Shown in pieces: positions 1 through 8,225 of a stretch of 45,508 nucleotides of DNA; positions within the stretch are counted from its first letter, which is position 1; every line of letters begins with the position of its first letter. The position numbers were made by a program, and so were the translations under genes. The DNA comes from Anaerolineaceae bacterium (GTDB lineage Bacteria > Chloroflexota > Anaerolineae > Promineifilales > Promineifilaceae). Below the pieces are notes generated by a model that searched no databases, was not told where the DNA came from, and was given only the letters and a program-made list of their open reading frames with translations. The DNA lies in the NCBI GenBank assembly GCA_002699125.1, contig PABI01000087.1, forward strand, positions 1 to 45,508. The letters are read 5' to 3'.

Positions 1-119
1 CGATCAGAGCTCTGACACGACCTTCGCGGTCTAATGACAATCGATCTACCGTGTCTTTCTCTTTGTACCACACTTTTTAGATACTAATGACAATTAGTGG
101 TTGGGTGTGTTTCGGATGG
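1..119. other. Left-edge intergenic region with a short direct repeat
   Basis: No coding frame is supported here. The 11-mer CTAATGACAAT occurs twice (31-41 and 84-94). The second copy lies in a small inverted repeat, ACTAAT then ATTAGT around 83-98, just downstream of the minus-strand dehydrogenase stop. It lacks a clear T-tract, so calling it a terminator would be speculative. Confidence 0.4.
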
Positions 120-1148
120 TTAAGCATCGTAAGTAAAAATGATTTGCACGGCCGTTTCTGGCCTTTGGTCAATTAATTCATATGCTTGCTGGGCTTGCGC
201 CAGCGGAAAGCGGTGGGTAATGAGCCGCTGCGGCTGGTGCTTTTGCAGCATTTCCCAGGCAACGGTCAGGCGGCGCGCTTTGGACCAACGTCCCTGCCAG
301 CGCGGGGCGATGTGGCTTACCTGGCTGCTAATGAGCTGCATCTGGCTGCGATGAAATTTGCCGCCCAGGTTCAAGTCGGCCCGCTTACGGCCGTACCAGG
401 AACCGATGAGAATACGGCCGTTAAACCCTATCATCTCAATCGCCGCATCCAGTGCCTTCGGATTGCCTGACAGTTCAAAGGCCAGATCGAGGCCGGGATG
501 CTGGCCGGCGTGCGGCAGGGCGGCCAAAATTTGGTTGGGCAAATCCGGGTCGGCTGGGTTGAGGCTAAGTGTGGCGCCCAGCTTTTGCGACCAGTTGCGG
601 CGCAGTGCGTAGCTGTCCACTGTGAGCAGGCAGGCCAACGGCAGTTGGGCCAGCAGGCCGGTGGTGAGCAATCCCACGATCCCCTGGCCAAACACGGCCA
701 CCTGTTCACCAATGCTTGGCTGGGCATCCATGATGAAGGAGACGGCCGTTTCCATGTTGGGCAGTAAGACGGCCGTTTCTGGCCCCATTCCCTCAGGCAG
801 CGGCAGCACTTCGTCCGGTTTGGCCACAAAATGGGATAGGTGCGGCTGGAAGGCAAAGATGAGCCGGTCGTGCCATGCCTTGTCCACAGATGGACCAATA
901 TCTACGACGCGGCCAACGGCCGCATAGCCATACTTTTGTGGGTAGCCGCCCTCGCCCAGTGCGGCAATCGTGGCGTCGGCCATGAGTTCAGCCGGCATTT
1001 GGCCGCGATACAGCAGCATTTCCGTGCCAGGACTGATGGCCGAAACGAGCGTTTGTACCAGCAAGCCATCCGCGGGCAGCGGCGGCAGCGGCTCTTCGTG
1101 GATTTCCAGATTAAACGGAGCGGTAAAGATGAGGGCTTGTCGCTGCAT
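120..1148 (-). CDS. MDR-family (zinc-type) alcohol dehydrogenase-like oxidoreductase
   Basis: A 342-residue medium-chain dehydrogenase/reductase. The N-terminal GroES-like domain (about residues 1-150) has SAISPGTE where classical zinc enzymes have the catalytic Cys-Gly-Thr/Asp element, as in the BchC-like 'SPGTE' branch, so a catalytic zinc is doubtful. The nucleotide-binding domain follows, with an AVFGQGIVGLL glycine motif near residue 155 and a SYALRRNW stretch after the next strand. The start is ATG at 1148. It follows the RibA-RibD fusion on the same strand, with a 76-bp gap filled by a dispersed repeat. The substrate cannot be read from sequence; the neighbour suggests pterin or flavin-related chemistry only weakly. 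Three ETAV peptides are encoded by the ACGGCCGT palindrome. Confidence 0.85.
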   Translation of the reverse strand: MQRQALIFTAPFNLEIHEEPLPPLPADGLLVQTLVSAISPGTEMLLYRGQMPAELMADATIAALGEGGYPQKYGYAAVGRVVDIGPSVDKAWHDRLIFAFQPHLSHFVAKPDEVLPLPEGMGPETAVLLPNMETAVSFIMDAQPSIGEQVAVFGQGIVGLLTTGLLAQLPLACLLTVDSYALRRNWSQKLGATLSLNPADPDLPNQILAALPHAGQHPGLDLAFELSGNPKALDAAIEMIGFNGRILIGSWYGRKRADLNLGGKFHRSQMQLISSQVSHIAPRWQGRWSKARRLTVAWEMLQKHQPQRLITHRFPLAQAQQAYELIDQRPETAVQIIFTYDA

Positions 1149-1158
1149 GAAAGATTGA

Positions 1159-1216
1159 TCCGCAGATTACGCAGATTGACGCAGATTTTTGGTTTTAATC
1201 TGGGGCAATCTGCAGT
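1159..1216. repeat. Intergenic CGCAGATT-type repeat, copy 1
   Basis: Tandem units CCGCAGATTA, CGCAGATTGA and CGCAGATTTT are followed by the inverse AATCTG elements, which allows a hairpin. The same unit recurs at 31333-31382 and 42510-42579, always between genes. It fills the gap between the RibA fusion and the MDR dehydrogenase. Confidence 0.7.
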
Positions 1217-1224
1217 TAATTAAA

Positions 1225-2532
1225 TTAGGCATTATCCTGCCAGCTCACATCCCCGGAGAGGATCATATCTTTGCCCAGCCATTGCGAGTGCGGGTTTTTG
1301 AGCTGGGGCAGGCCGTGGCCGTTCAGGTTGCCCACGGCGTTGAGGCCGCCGACCAAAAGCGGGGCCACGGTGATTACCAGGCGGTCCACCAGCTGTTCCG
1401 CCAAAAAGCTGGTGATGATGCCCGCGCCACCCTCCACCATCAGGCTGCGAATACCGTGCTCATCCAGGCGAGCCAGCAAATGAGGCAGGCTGACCCGGCC
1501 GTTTTCTGTGGCGGGCAGGCGGATGACCGTAGCGCCGGCGTCTTGCAGGGCGGATGCTTTTTGCGGATCGGCCGTTTCCGTGGTGGCCACGATGGGTTTG
1601 CGCGGATGCTCGGTAAGCAGTTTGGCCGCGAGAGGCAGCCTGAGCCGGCTGTCTACGATGACCGGCTGTGGGTCGGGACCGGCCACCAGCCGCACCGTCA
1701 GGCGAGGATCATCAGCCAGGACGGTGCCAATGCCGATCAGGATGGCATCGTGGCCGGAGCGCAGCTGGTGGGTCAGCGTCATGGACTCCTGGCCGCTGAG
1801 GGCCATTGGCTGACCACGCTGCCGGGTGATAGAGCCATCCAGACTTTGGGCGTAGCTGAGGGTGACAAAGGGACGGCCGTTTCTCGCCGCCGGTGTGGGT
1901 GTGCCGTTAAGTGTGGGGTGCGGGGAACGGCCGTTCAAATTCAGCAAATGGCGCATCCGTTCCACTTTGGTTGCCAGGTAAGCGGCGTTTTCCACGTTGA
2001 GCGCGGCGGGCATGGCAACCCGTTCTGCGACGGAAATGCCCAGCCGTTCTAAACTTTCAATCTTGCTGGGATTGTTGGTTAGCAGCCGCACGGCCTGAAC
2101 GCCCAAATCGCGCAAAATGCAGGCAGCAATGGTGTAGTCACGAGCGTCTGCCTGATGGCCCAGCATCAGGTTGGCCTCAACCGTGTCGTACCCTTCATCC
2201 TGCAAATTGTAAGCCCGCAGCTTGTCCAGCAGGCCAATGCCGCGCCCCTCTTGCCGCAGATAAACAATGATGCCCGCGCCGGCTTCGGCAATTTGCCGCA
2301 TGGCCTGGTTGAGCTGCGGGCCGCAGTCGCAGCGCAGCGAACCGAGCACATCCCCGGTAAAACATTCGGAGTGAATGCGCACCAGCACAGGCTCGTTAGC
2401 CGCGATGCTGCCCAAAACAAGTGCCAAATGTTCTTTTTCATCCAGATTGTTTTGATAGTAGCTCAGTTGAAATTCGCCCACTTCGGTGGGGATTCGGGCC
2501 GTTGTTTTGCGCTCGACAACAAGGTTGTTCAT
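1225..2532 (-). CDS. ribA: GTP cyclohydrolase II fused to RibD-type reductase domain
   Basis: A 435-residue protein with two domains. Residues 1-200 are GTP cyclohydrolase II. The zinc ligands are Cys57, Cys68 and Cys70 in SECFTGDVLGSLRCDCG, followed by YLRQEGRGIGL (91-101) and the NNPSKI element (153-158), as in RibA, which opens GTP to 2,5-diamino-6-ribosylamino-pyrimidinone phosphate. A Pro/Asn-rich linker (200-220) leads to a RibD C-terminal reductase domain, starting FVTLSYAQSLDGSI and carrying VEGGAGI (about 370), which reduces the ribosylamino side chain with NADPH. The RibD deaminase and the RibB domain are both absent. This differs from the usual RibB-RibA fusion. The two activities are not consecutive in bacterial riboflavin synthesis, so a separate deaminase, or another pteridine product, must be considered. 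Start ATG at 2532. Confidence 0.9.
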   Translation of the reverse strand: MNNLVVERKTTARIPTEVGEFQLSYYQNNLDEKEHLALVLGSIAANEPVLVRIHSECFTGDVLGSLRCDCGPQLNQAMRQIAEAGAGIIVYLRQEGRGIGLLDKLRAYNLQDEGYDTVEANLMLGHQADARDYTIAACILRDLGVQAVRLLTNNPSKIESLERLGISVAERVAMPAALNVENAAYLATKVERMRHLLNLNGRSPHPTLNGTPTPAARNGRPFVTLSYAQSLDGSITRQRGQPMALSGQESMTLTHQLRSGHDAILIGIGTVLADDPRLTVRLVAGPDPQPVIVDSRLRLPLAAKLLTEHPRKPIVATTETADPQKASALQDAGATVIRLPATENGRVSLPHLLARLDEHGIRSLMVEGGAGIITSFLAEQLVDRLVITVAPLLVGGLNAVGNLNGHGLPQLKNPHSQWLGKDMILSGDVSWQDNA

Positions 2533-2617
2533 ACTTTTTTCTCCACAAAATCAGTGAGGATCCTTGAAGGATTCTGTTACGATTATACGCAACTCTGGCG
2601 GAAATGGATCGATGGCA

Positions 2618-3739
2618 TTAAAAGGTGCGTTCGTACAGTTGGTAGGTTTGTTGGGGAGAGGCGTTTTGTTTTTGCAGCCAGGATACGGCCGTTTCCTCCT
2701 GCCAGACTGGTCCAATGGTTAGCCTTTGCCAGCCGGCGTGCTGGGCAGTGCGGATGGTTTGCTGCCAAAGCTGCTGCCCGATGCCCTGGTTGCGCCACTG
2801 GGGCAAGACGCCGCCGAGCAGGACCCGGCCTGCTTGAACGTGTCGATTTTTTACGGCCGTTAATCCCAACCGCCACAGCCCCCTTCCTCCCCGAAAACGC
2901 CGCAGCCGGTCGGCCAGATCGGGCAGGAGCAGGACAAGCCCTACCGGAGTACCATCGACCTGGGCGACCCAGCCGTGCAGTTGCGGCCCCAGCCAGCGCT
3001 GCCAAAATTCAGCTTCCAGCGGGTCTGGCGGAGCAAAGCCGGCCGGGTTTTGGCAGGCGGCGGCCAGCAGCGGCAGGAGTTCATCGTTGAGTTGAGCCGG
3101 GTTGAGGGGTTGGAGGGTGGCGGGTGTTTGCGGGGGAGACGGCCGTTCCCGCGGCACCACAAAATGAAACAGGACACTCTGGGCAAAGGGCTGCATTCGC
3201 CGGTCCAGGATTTCTGGCAGGTAGGGTGGATTGTACGGCGTGTGCTGCGGTGGCCACTGCTGCCAATGCGATGCCAGCGCGCCGCTGCCCAGGTGCGGCG
3301 ACAGGCCGGTGGGTCCGATCAGCCGCCGGATGCCACGTTTGGCCAGTTCCTCGATGAGGTTGTCTTGAAAGGCAAGAAATGCTTTTGTGCTGTTGGCGCA
3401 GTGAAGGTGGGCCAGGTAGGCGGTGCGATCCTGGCGGCGCGGGTCTTGCAGCAGGATGGCGGTGACCAGCGGTGTTTCAAACATGGTCAGGCCGGGTCCG
3501 GCCAGGGGTTGATCCTGGCGGCGCAGGCCATCAAAATAAAACAGACTGGGATTGAGGCGCGCCAGGTGAGGATTGAGCGCCGGGTCGATGGCGTGGTGAA
3601 TCTTGTGGGCATCAAAGGGCACCCAGCGCGGATCGCGGCCAAAGATGCGCCGACTGTATTCGAGAAATGTACGGCGCTCCCAGGGGGAAACGGCCGTATG
3701 TAGCCCAAAATTAAAGTAACCGCTCATGTCTTTTGCCAC
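2618..3739 (-). CDS. GNAT-family N-acetyltransferase
   Basis: A 373-residue protein whose last third is a GNAT fold. The acetyl-CoA site is GGVLPQWRNQGIGQQL, matching the Q/R-x-x-G-x-G/A motif A, preceded by the strand VDGTPVGLVLLLPDL. The N-terminal two thirds (FLEYSRRIFGRDPRWVPF and onward) resemble the degenerate first half seen in large two-domain GNAT proteins of environmental bacteria. No substrate can be assigned. It lies on the same strand as, and upstream of, the RibA fusion (85 bp away). A TTG or internal ATG (MSGYF) start is possible. The ATG-initiated MSGYFNFG form, starting at 3727, is the likelier real start, because a repeat relic abuts the longer one. Confidence 0.75.
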   Translation of the reverse strand: MAKDMSGYFNFGLHTAVSPWERRTFLEYSRRIFGRDPRWVPFDAHKIHHAIDPALNPHLARLNPSLFYFDGLRRQDQPLAGPGLTMFETPLVTAILLQDPRRQDRTAYLAHLHCANSTKAFLAFQDNLIEELAKRGIRRLIGPTGLSPHLGSGALASHWQQWPPQHTPYNPPYLPEILDRRMQPFAQSVLFHFVVPRERPSPPQTPATLQPLNPAQLNDELLPLLAAACQNPAGFAPPDPLEAEFWQRWLGPQLHGWVAQVDGTPVGLVLLLPDLADRLRRFRGGRGLWRLGLTAVKNRHVQAGRVLLGGVLPQWRNQGIGQQLWQQTIRTAQHAGWQRLTIGPVWQEETAVSWLQKQNASPQQTYQLYERTF

Positions 3740-3809
3740 AGAGGAAAAAGAGAATAAAGAGAAAGGGATTTAATCTCTTAAATCTCGGTGCCCTCTGCGG
3801 CTAATTTCT
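3740..3809. repeat. Relic of CTCTGCG/ACAGAGG dispersed repeat
   Basis: The gap holds GCCACAGAGG near its left end and CCCTCTGCGGC near its right end, roughly inverted, with A/G-rich sequence between. The same vocabulary occurs at 11990-12018, 16453-16483 and 40600-40632. No gene is visible. Confidence 0.5.
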
Positions 3810-4298
3810 TCAGGTCCCAAACAGAAAATCGGCGATGAATCCGGCGATGACGGGGAAAATGAGCCCCACACCCATGCGGATGAGCGTGGGACGCAGCCCG
3901 ACGATGCTCACTTCCAGCGGCATGCGAAACAGCGTCAGCAGCGACCAGGAAGTAACGAAGGCCACGCCCGCACCGATGCCCGCCCCCGCTTTGTACAGCG
4001 TGGCCGCCAGGGGAAAGCTGACGAAGATGCTGGGCGGCATCACCGCACCCAGGGCCGACGCCAGGACAATGCCGCGCCAGCCGGACTGTTCACCCAGCCA
4101 GCGGCTGACTAACTCCTGCGGCACCAATGTCTCCGAGAGGCCCACAATGATAAAAACGGCAATAAAGATGGGGATGAGCTTGACGAAGGTCTGTGCGCCG
4201 GACTTCAAGCCAGCCGTCAGGCTGCCGTCGTGCCGCAGGTAAGCGACGAGCATGAACAGCAGCGCCACAATGATGAGCAAGATCGTGGTGAAATCCAT
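3810..4298 (-). CDS. Small integral membrane permease, ArsP/YraQ-like
   Basis: About 162 residues with four or five hydrophobic segments. MDFTTILLIIVALLF is the first, then IPIFIAVFIIVGLSE, GIVLASALGAVMPPSIFVSF and a final VGLIFPVIAGFIADFLFG. The ALGAVMPPSIF turn between helices recalls the SO_0444/YraQ (DUF318) permease family, but half size, so it may act as a dimer. The open frame extends upstream to 4409, but that part overlaps nth. The ATG at 4298 has AGAGGA five to six bases upstream and is the better start. The substrate is unknown; metal or arsenic efflux would be a guess from the family. Confidence 0.65.
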   Translation of the reverse strand: MDFTTILLIIVALLFMLVAYLRHDGSLTAGLKSGAQTFVKLIPIFIAVFIIVGLSETLVPQELVSRWLGEQSGWRGIVLASALGAVMPPSIFVSFPLAATLYKAGAGIGAGVAFVTSWSLLTLFRMPLEVSIVGLRPTLIRMGVGLIFPVIAGFIADFLFGT

Positions 4299-4344
4299 AG
4301 TTCCTCTTTTTTTCTGGGGGCGGGGGTCAGGCAGTATCATTTTA

Positions 4345-4992
4345 TTACAGTTCCGCTGCGGGGCAGATGTCGTTGAGGGTGCAGGTGGGGCAGTCGGGGC
4401 GGCGGGCAATGCAGATGCGACGGCCGTGAAAAATAAGCCAGTGCGAGATGTTGATCCAATGCTCTTTGGGGATGATAGCCATCAGTTCCCGCTCTACTTT
4501 TACCGGATCTTTGTTGCTGCTGGTAAGTCCCAGCTTGTGCGCCACGCGCTTGACGTGGGTATCGACGGTGATGCCTTCGGCCTTGCCGTAAATTTCGCCC
4601 AGAACCACGTTGGCCGTTTTGCGGGCGACGCCTTTGAGTTGGGTGAGTTCGTCCATTGTGTCGGGCACATCACCGCCGTGATTTTGCAGCAGAGTAACGG
4701 CCGTTTCCTGAATAAACCCCGCCTTTTGCCGAAAGAACCCGGTGGAGCGGATCGTTTCTTCCAGCTCAGCCCGATCTGCCGCGGCCAGGGCCGTAACGTC
4801 GGGATATTTGCTGAACAGCTCTGGCGTCACCTGGTTAACGCGTACGTCGGTGGTTTGGGCCGAGAGGATGGTGGCTACTAACAGCTGCAGCGGCGTCTCG
4901 TAATTGAGTTCACAGTGGGCATCGGGATGGGCCGCTTGCAGCCGCTGCAAGACGGTTTGGACATGTTCTGCGGACGGTTTCTTTTTGGCCAT
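4345..4992 (-). CDS. nth: Endonuclease III (DNA glycosylase/AP lyase)
   Basis: Base-excision repair enzyme removing oxidised pyrimidines and nicking at the abasic site. With the ATG at 4992 it has 215 residues, the normal family length. The helix-hairpin-helix is LKGVARKTANVVLG (119-132), with catalytic Lys125, and Asp144 lies in VDTHV. The [4Fe-4S] cluster ligands are Cys194, Cys201, Cys204 and Cys210 with the canonical C-x6-C-x2-C-x5-C spacing. A TTG at 5028 in the same frame would add 12 residues but has no Shine-Dalgarno sequence, whereas AGGA lies upstream of the ATG. It is the first gene of the minus-strand run, with the permease 46 bp downstream. Confidence 0.95.
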   Translation of the reverse strand: MAKKKPSAEHVQTVLQRLQAAHPDAHCELNYETPLQLLVATILSAQTTDVRVNQVTPELFSKYPDVTALAAADRAELEETIRSTGFFRQKAGFIQETAVTLLQNHGGDVPDTMDELTQLKGVARKTANVVLGEIYGKAEGITVDTHVKRVAHKLGLTSSNKDPVKVERELMAIIPKEHWINISHWLIFHGRRICIARRPDCPTCTLNDICPAAEL

Positions 4993-5072
4993 GGGTGTTC
5001 GTTCCTGGTCTGGATATTTTGGAGTCAAGAAGAGCGTTTAGCAGCGGATTGTTTTCTTGCTCATTGTTTCTG

Positions 5073-5113
5073 ATAACGGCCGTTTCTGGTCAATCTGCCA
5101 AAGGGGCCGTTAT
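5073..5113. repeat. Inverted repeat containing ACGGCCGT in divergent region
   Basis: ATAACGGCC (5073-5081) and GGCCGTTAT (5105-5113) form 9-bp perfect arms around a 23-bp spacer. The left arm is part of a full ACGGCCGT. It lies between the divergent nth and debranching-enzyme genes, so it could be a regulator site or simply two partial copies of the iterated palindrome. Confidence 0.5.
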
Positions 5114-5134
5114 TAATACTGTGTAACTCTAGCG

Positions 5135-5163
5135 TTATCAGATTCGCTGTGCAAGTGTATAAT
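5135..5163 (+). promoter_or_regulatory. Sigma-70-type promoter for the debranching enzyme run
   Basis: TTATCA (5135-5140) and a perfect TATAAT (5158-5163) are separated by 17 bp, about 110 bp upstream of the TTG start at 5273. A second TATAAT at 5230-5235 has no good -35 element. Confidence 0.6.
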
Positions 5164-5272
5164 GGAGCCGGGTTTGAATGGTAAGTGAAAGATTTACTGG
5201 CAAACTCGCCTACTTGCTCACTCGCCCACTATAATGTATGAGACTGATTCAACTGCATGAAGGAGTAACTGC

Positions 5273-7291
5273 TTGCTAATCGATTTTGGACGCGAACTTT
5301 GTGGTGATTTGGCAACGGCCGAATCGCGAGAATGGCTGGTGACAAACGGCATTGGCGGTTTTGCTTCTGGCACCGTGGCGGGCACGCTCACCCGCCGCTA
5401 TCACGGCTTGCTCATGGCAGCGCTGGAGCCGCCGCTGGGTCGCACGCTGCTGCTGGCCAAGGTGGATGAGACGGTAGAGTATGAGGGCATTTATCCGCAA
5501 AGCGGCCGTTTCTACCCACTTTATGTTAACCGCTGGGCCAATGGGGTGGTTGAAGGCAATGGCCATTGTTTTATCAATCGCTTTCATCTGGAAGGCACAA
5601 CGCCTGTTTGGACCTTTGCCTTTGGCAATGCCCTGCTGGAAAAGCGCATTTGGATGCAGCCCGGGGCCAACACAACGTATATTCAGTACAAACTTGTCCG
5701 GGCAACAGGCCCGTTAACGATGGAAGCCAAAGCGTTTATCAATTACCGTGACTATCATGAAACAACGATTGTTAATGATTGGGAGCCGGAAATTGAGGAT
5801 GTGGCGCACGGGCTTCGCCTGCAAGTGCATGAAACTGCCACGCCATTTTATTTACTCAGCGACAAAATGCGCATGACGCCACAGTTTGATTGGTATGAAG
5901 ATTTTTACCTGGGCGTCGAGGAGTATCGTGGCCAAAACGACGTGCAGGAAGACCACATTTATGCGGCGCTGCTGCGTACCGTTCTGCGGCCCGGCGAATC
6001 GTTGACGCTGGTGGCCAGCACCGCGCCGAATGCCAATTTGGATGGCGACAAAGCGTATGCGGAGCGGCAGGCGTATGAGGCGGCGCTGCTGGAGCGGGCA
6101 AGCAAGGTTCATGCGGTGAAGCTGCCCCCAGAGGTAGAACAGCTTGTGCTGGCGGCGGATCAGTTTGTCGTTAAAAGACCTACGACGCGGGATGTGAACG
6201 GCCGTTCCGTCATTGCCGGCTATCCCTGGTTTAGCGATTGGGGACGTGACACGATGATTGCTCTGCCCGGTCTGACACTCACCACCGGGCGGCCCGAGGT
6301 TGCCGCTTCTATTTTGCGCACCTATGCTCAATTTGTAGACCAGGGCATGCTGCCCAACCGCTTCCCCGACGCGGGCGAACGTCCCGAGTACAACACCGTC
6401 GATGCCACGCTGTGGTATTTTGAAGCGTTGCGTGCCTATCACGCCGCTACCGGCGATGATGAACTGGTGCGCGAACTATTCCCTGTGCTGCAAGAAATAA
6501 TTATGTGGCACAAGCGAGGCACTCGTTACAACATCCAGATGGATAAAAAAGACGGTCTTCTTTTTGCCGGTGAAGAAGGTATCCAGCTCACCTGGATGGA
6601 CGCCAAAGTTGACAATTGGGTGGTTACCTCGCGCATTGGCAAGCCGGTGGAAATCAACGCCCTGTGGTACAACGCGCTGTGTATCATGGCTGATTTTGCC
6701 CAAATGCTGGGTGAAGATTCATCTGAATATGACACGATGATCAAGCAAGTGAAGAAAGGGTTTGCCCGCTTCTGGAACAAGCTGATGGGGTATTGTTATG
6801 ACGTGATTGACGGCCCCGATGCCGACGGATTAGACGGCAGCTTGCGGCCCAACCAGCTTCTGGCCATTTCGCTGCCGCACAGCCCACTGACGCCGGAACA
6901 GCAGCGCTCCGCCGTGGATGCCTGCGGCCGTCATCTGGTGACGGCCCACGGCCTGCGCAGTCTGTCGGCCGATGACAAGGCATATATTGGCCATTATGGC
7001 GGCGACCGGCAAAAGCGGGATGGTGCCTACCACCAAGGCACGGTTTGGGGCTGGCTGATTGGCCCATTTGTAAGCGCCCACCTGCGCGTGTATGGTAACA
7101 AGACAGATGCGCGCTCCTATCTGGATTCGCTGCTGCGGCATCATATTCGGGCCCATGCCGTAGGCAGTTTGAGCGAGATTTTTGATGGGGATGCGCCTTT
7201 TACACCGCGGGGCTGCACGGCCCAGGCGTGGAGCGTGGCGGAAGTGCTGCGTACCTGGCAGGAAACGGAAGAAGCGGAGACGGGAGATTAG
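5273..7291 (+). CDS. Glycogen debranching enzyme (amylo-alpha-1,6-glucosidase, GH133)
   Basis: A 672-residue cytoplasmic enzyme that cleaves alpha-1,6 branch points of glycogen-like glucans. The N-terminal domain has the family motif NGIGGFASGTVAGTLTRRYH (25-44). The (alpha/alpha)6 catalytic domain has YPWFSDWGRDTMIALPGL (about 316-333), a NRFPDAGE-YNTVDATLWY block, and HQGTVWGWLIGPF near the C-terminus. The start is TTG at 5273, supported by AAGGAG seven to twelve bases upstream and by the fit of MLIDFGRELC to the family N-terminus. It is followed 7 bp later by gnd. The pairing links glycogen breakdown to the pentose phosphate pathway. One to two palindrome copies lie in the gene. Confidence 0.93.
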   Translation: MLIDFGRELCGDLATAESREWLVTNGIGGFASGTVAGTLTRRYHGLLMAALEPPLGRTLLLAKVDETVEYEGIYPQSGRFYPLYVNRWANGVVEGNGHCFINRFHLEGTTPVWTFAFGNALLEKRIWMQPGANTTYIQYKLVRATGPLTMEAKAFINYRDYHETTIVNDWEPEIEDVAHGLRLQVHETATPFYLLSDKMRMTPQFDWYEDFYLGVEEYRGQNDVQEDHIYAALLRTVLRPGESLTLVASTAPNANLDGDKAYAERQAYEAALLERASKVHAVKLPPEVEQLVLAADQFVVKRPTTRDVNGRSVIAGYPWFSDWGRDTMIALPGLTLTTGRPEVAASILRTYAQFVDQGMLPNRFPDAGERPEYNTVDATLWYFEALRAYHAATGDDELVRELFPVLQEIIMWHKRGTRYNIQMDKKDGLLFAGEEGIQLTWMDAKVDNWVVTSRIGKPVEINALWYNALCIMADFAQMLGEDSSEYDTMIKQVKKGFARFWNKLMGYCYDVIDGPDADGLDGSLRPNQLLAISLPHSPLTPEQQRSAVDACGRHLVTAHGLRSLSADDKAYIGHYGGDRQKRDGAYHQGTVWGWLIGPFVSAHLRVYGNKTDARSYLDSLLRHHIRAHAVGSLSEIFDGDAPFTPRGCTAQAWSVAEVLRTWQETEEAETGD

Positions 7292-7298
7292 AGATTTT

Positions 7299-8213
7299 AT
7301 GAAATTAGCAATGATTGGTTTAGGCAAGATGGGCGCAAATATGGCGCGGCGGCTGATTCAGGATGGTCATGAGGTGGTGGGCTATAATTTGGAAACGGCC
7401 GTTACCGATGATCTTGCCAAAGAGGTCGGCCTCATCCCCGCCTATTCGCTGGCCGAAGCTGTGGAAAAGTTAGCTGCCCCCCGTGTGGTTTGGGTCATGG
7501 TGCCCTCCGGCAAGCCTACCGAAAGCGTGGTGTCTGAGCTGGGCGATTTGCTCAGCGAAGGCGATCTGGTGGTGGATGGCGGCAACAGCAATTACAAAGA
7601 GACGATGCGCCGCGGCGACACGTTGGCCGAAAAAGGGATCGCGTTTGTTGATGTAGGCACCAGCGGCGGCATTTGGGGGCTGAAAGAAGGGTACAGCATG
7701 ATGGTTGGTGGGTCGGAAACGGCCGTAAACAGTATCACCCCCGCGCTCAAAACCCTGGCTCCCGGTGCTGACAAAGGGTGGGGACACGTTGGTCCCCGTG
7801 GCGCGGGCCATTTTGTAAAGATGGTGCACAACGGCATCGAATACGGCCTGATGCAGGCGTACGCCGAAGGCTTTGAAATTCTCAAAGCCAAAGAGGAATT
7901 TGACCTCGATTTACACCAGGTGTCCGAGATTTGGCGCTTTGGCAGCGTGGTGCGTTCCTGGCTGCTCGATTTAACCGCCAACGCCCTGGCCGAGGATGCA
8001 GAGCTGAGCGACATTAAAGGGTTTGTGCCCGACAGTGGCGAAGGGCGCTGGACCGTGTTTGAAGCGATCGACCTGGACATTCCCGCGCCAATCATCACCC
8101 ACGCGCTGTTTGCCCGCTTTGTCAGCCGCCAGGATGAAAGTTTTGCCGCCAAGCTGCTGGCAGCGATGCGTAACCAGTTTGGTGGCCATGCTGTAGTCAA
8201 AGCAGAGGATTGA
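7299..8213 (+). CDS. gnd: 6-phosphogluconate dehydrogenase, decarboxylating (short form)
   Basis: A 304-residue member of the short Gnd/YqeC branch that oxidises 6-phosphogluconate to ribulose 5-phosphate and CO2. The Rossmann motif is GLGKMG (7-12), the substrate loop is GGNSNYKE (94-101), then GTSGGIWGLKEGY. The catalytic residues are Lys174, Asn178 and Glu181 in HFVKMVHNGIEYG. The ATG at 7299 places the Rossmann motif at the very N-terminus as expected; the upstream extension of the frame overlaps the debranching enzyme and is not real. Cofactor preference is not certain; short forms are often NAD-linked. Two ETAV peptides (31-35 and 149-152) come from ACGGCCGT. RpiA, the next pathway step, lies 1.3 kb downstream. 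Confidence 0.93.
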   Translation: MKLAMIGLGKMGANMARRLIQDGHEVVGYNLETAVTDDLAKEVGLIPAYSLAEAVEKLAAPRVVWVMVPSGKPTESVVSELGDLLSEGDLVVDGGNSNYKETMRRGDTLAEKGIAFVDVGTSGGIWGLKEGYSMMVGGSETAVNSITPALKTLAPGADKGWGHVGPRGAGHFVKMVHNGIEYGLMQAYAEGFEILKAKEEFDLDLHQVSEIWRFGSVVRSWLLDLTANALAEDAELSDIKGFVPDSGEGRWTVFEAIDLDIPAPIITHALFARFVSRQDESFAAKLLAAMRNQFGGHAVVKAED

Positions 8214-8225
8214 TCGTTATCGCCT

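Noticed and set aside
1189..2052. 287-codon plus-strand open frame opposite the RibA fusion
   Set aside because: It is antisense to a gene with full catalytic motifs, has no domain and no ribosome binding site; it is a codon-bias shadow.
2533..2617. FMN riboswitch upstream of the RibA fusion
   Set aside because: The gap is only 85 bp and lacks the conserved RFN blocks such as GATTCCCTACC-like elements; only a small AATCCTT/AAGGAT stem is seen.
4299..4409. N-terminal extension of the small permease
   Set aside because: Overlaps nth and encodes a Pro/Ala-rich segment, while the ATG at 4298 has a good ribosome binding site.
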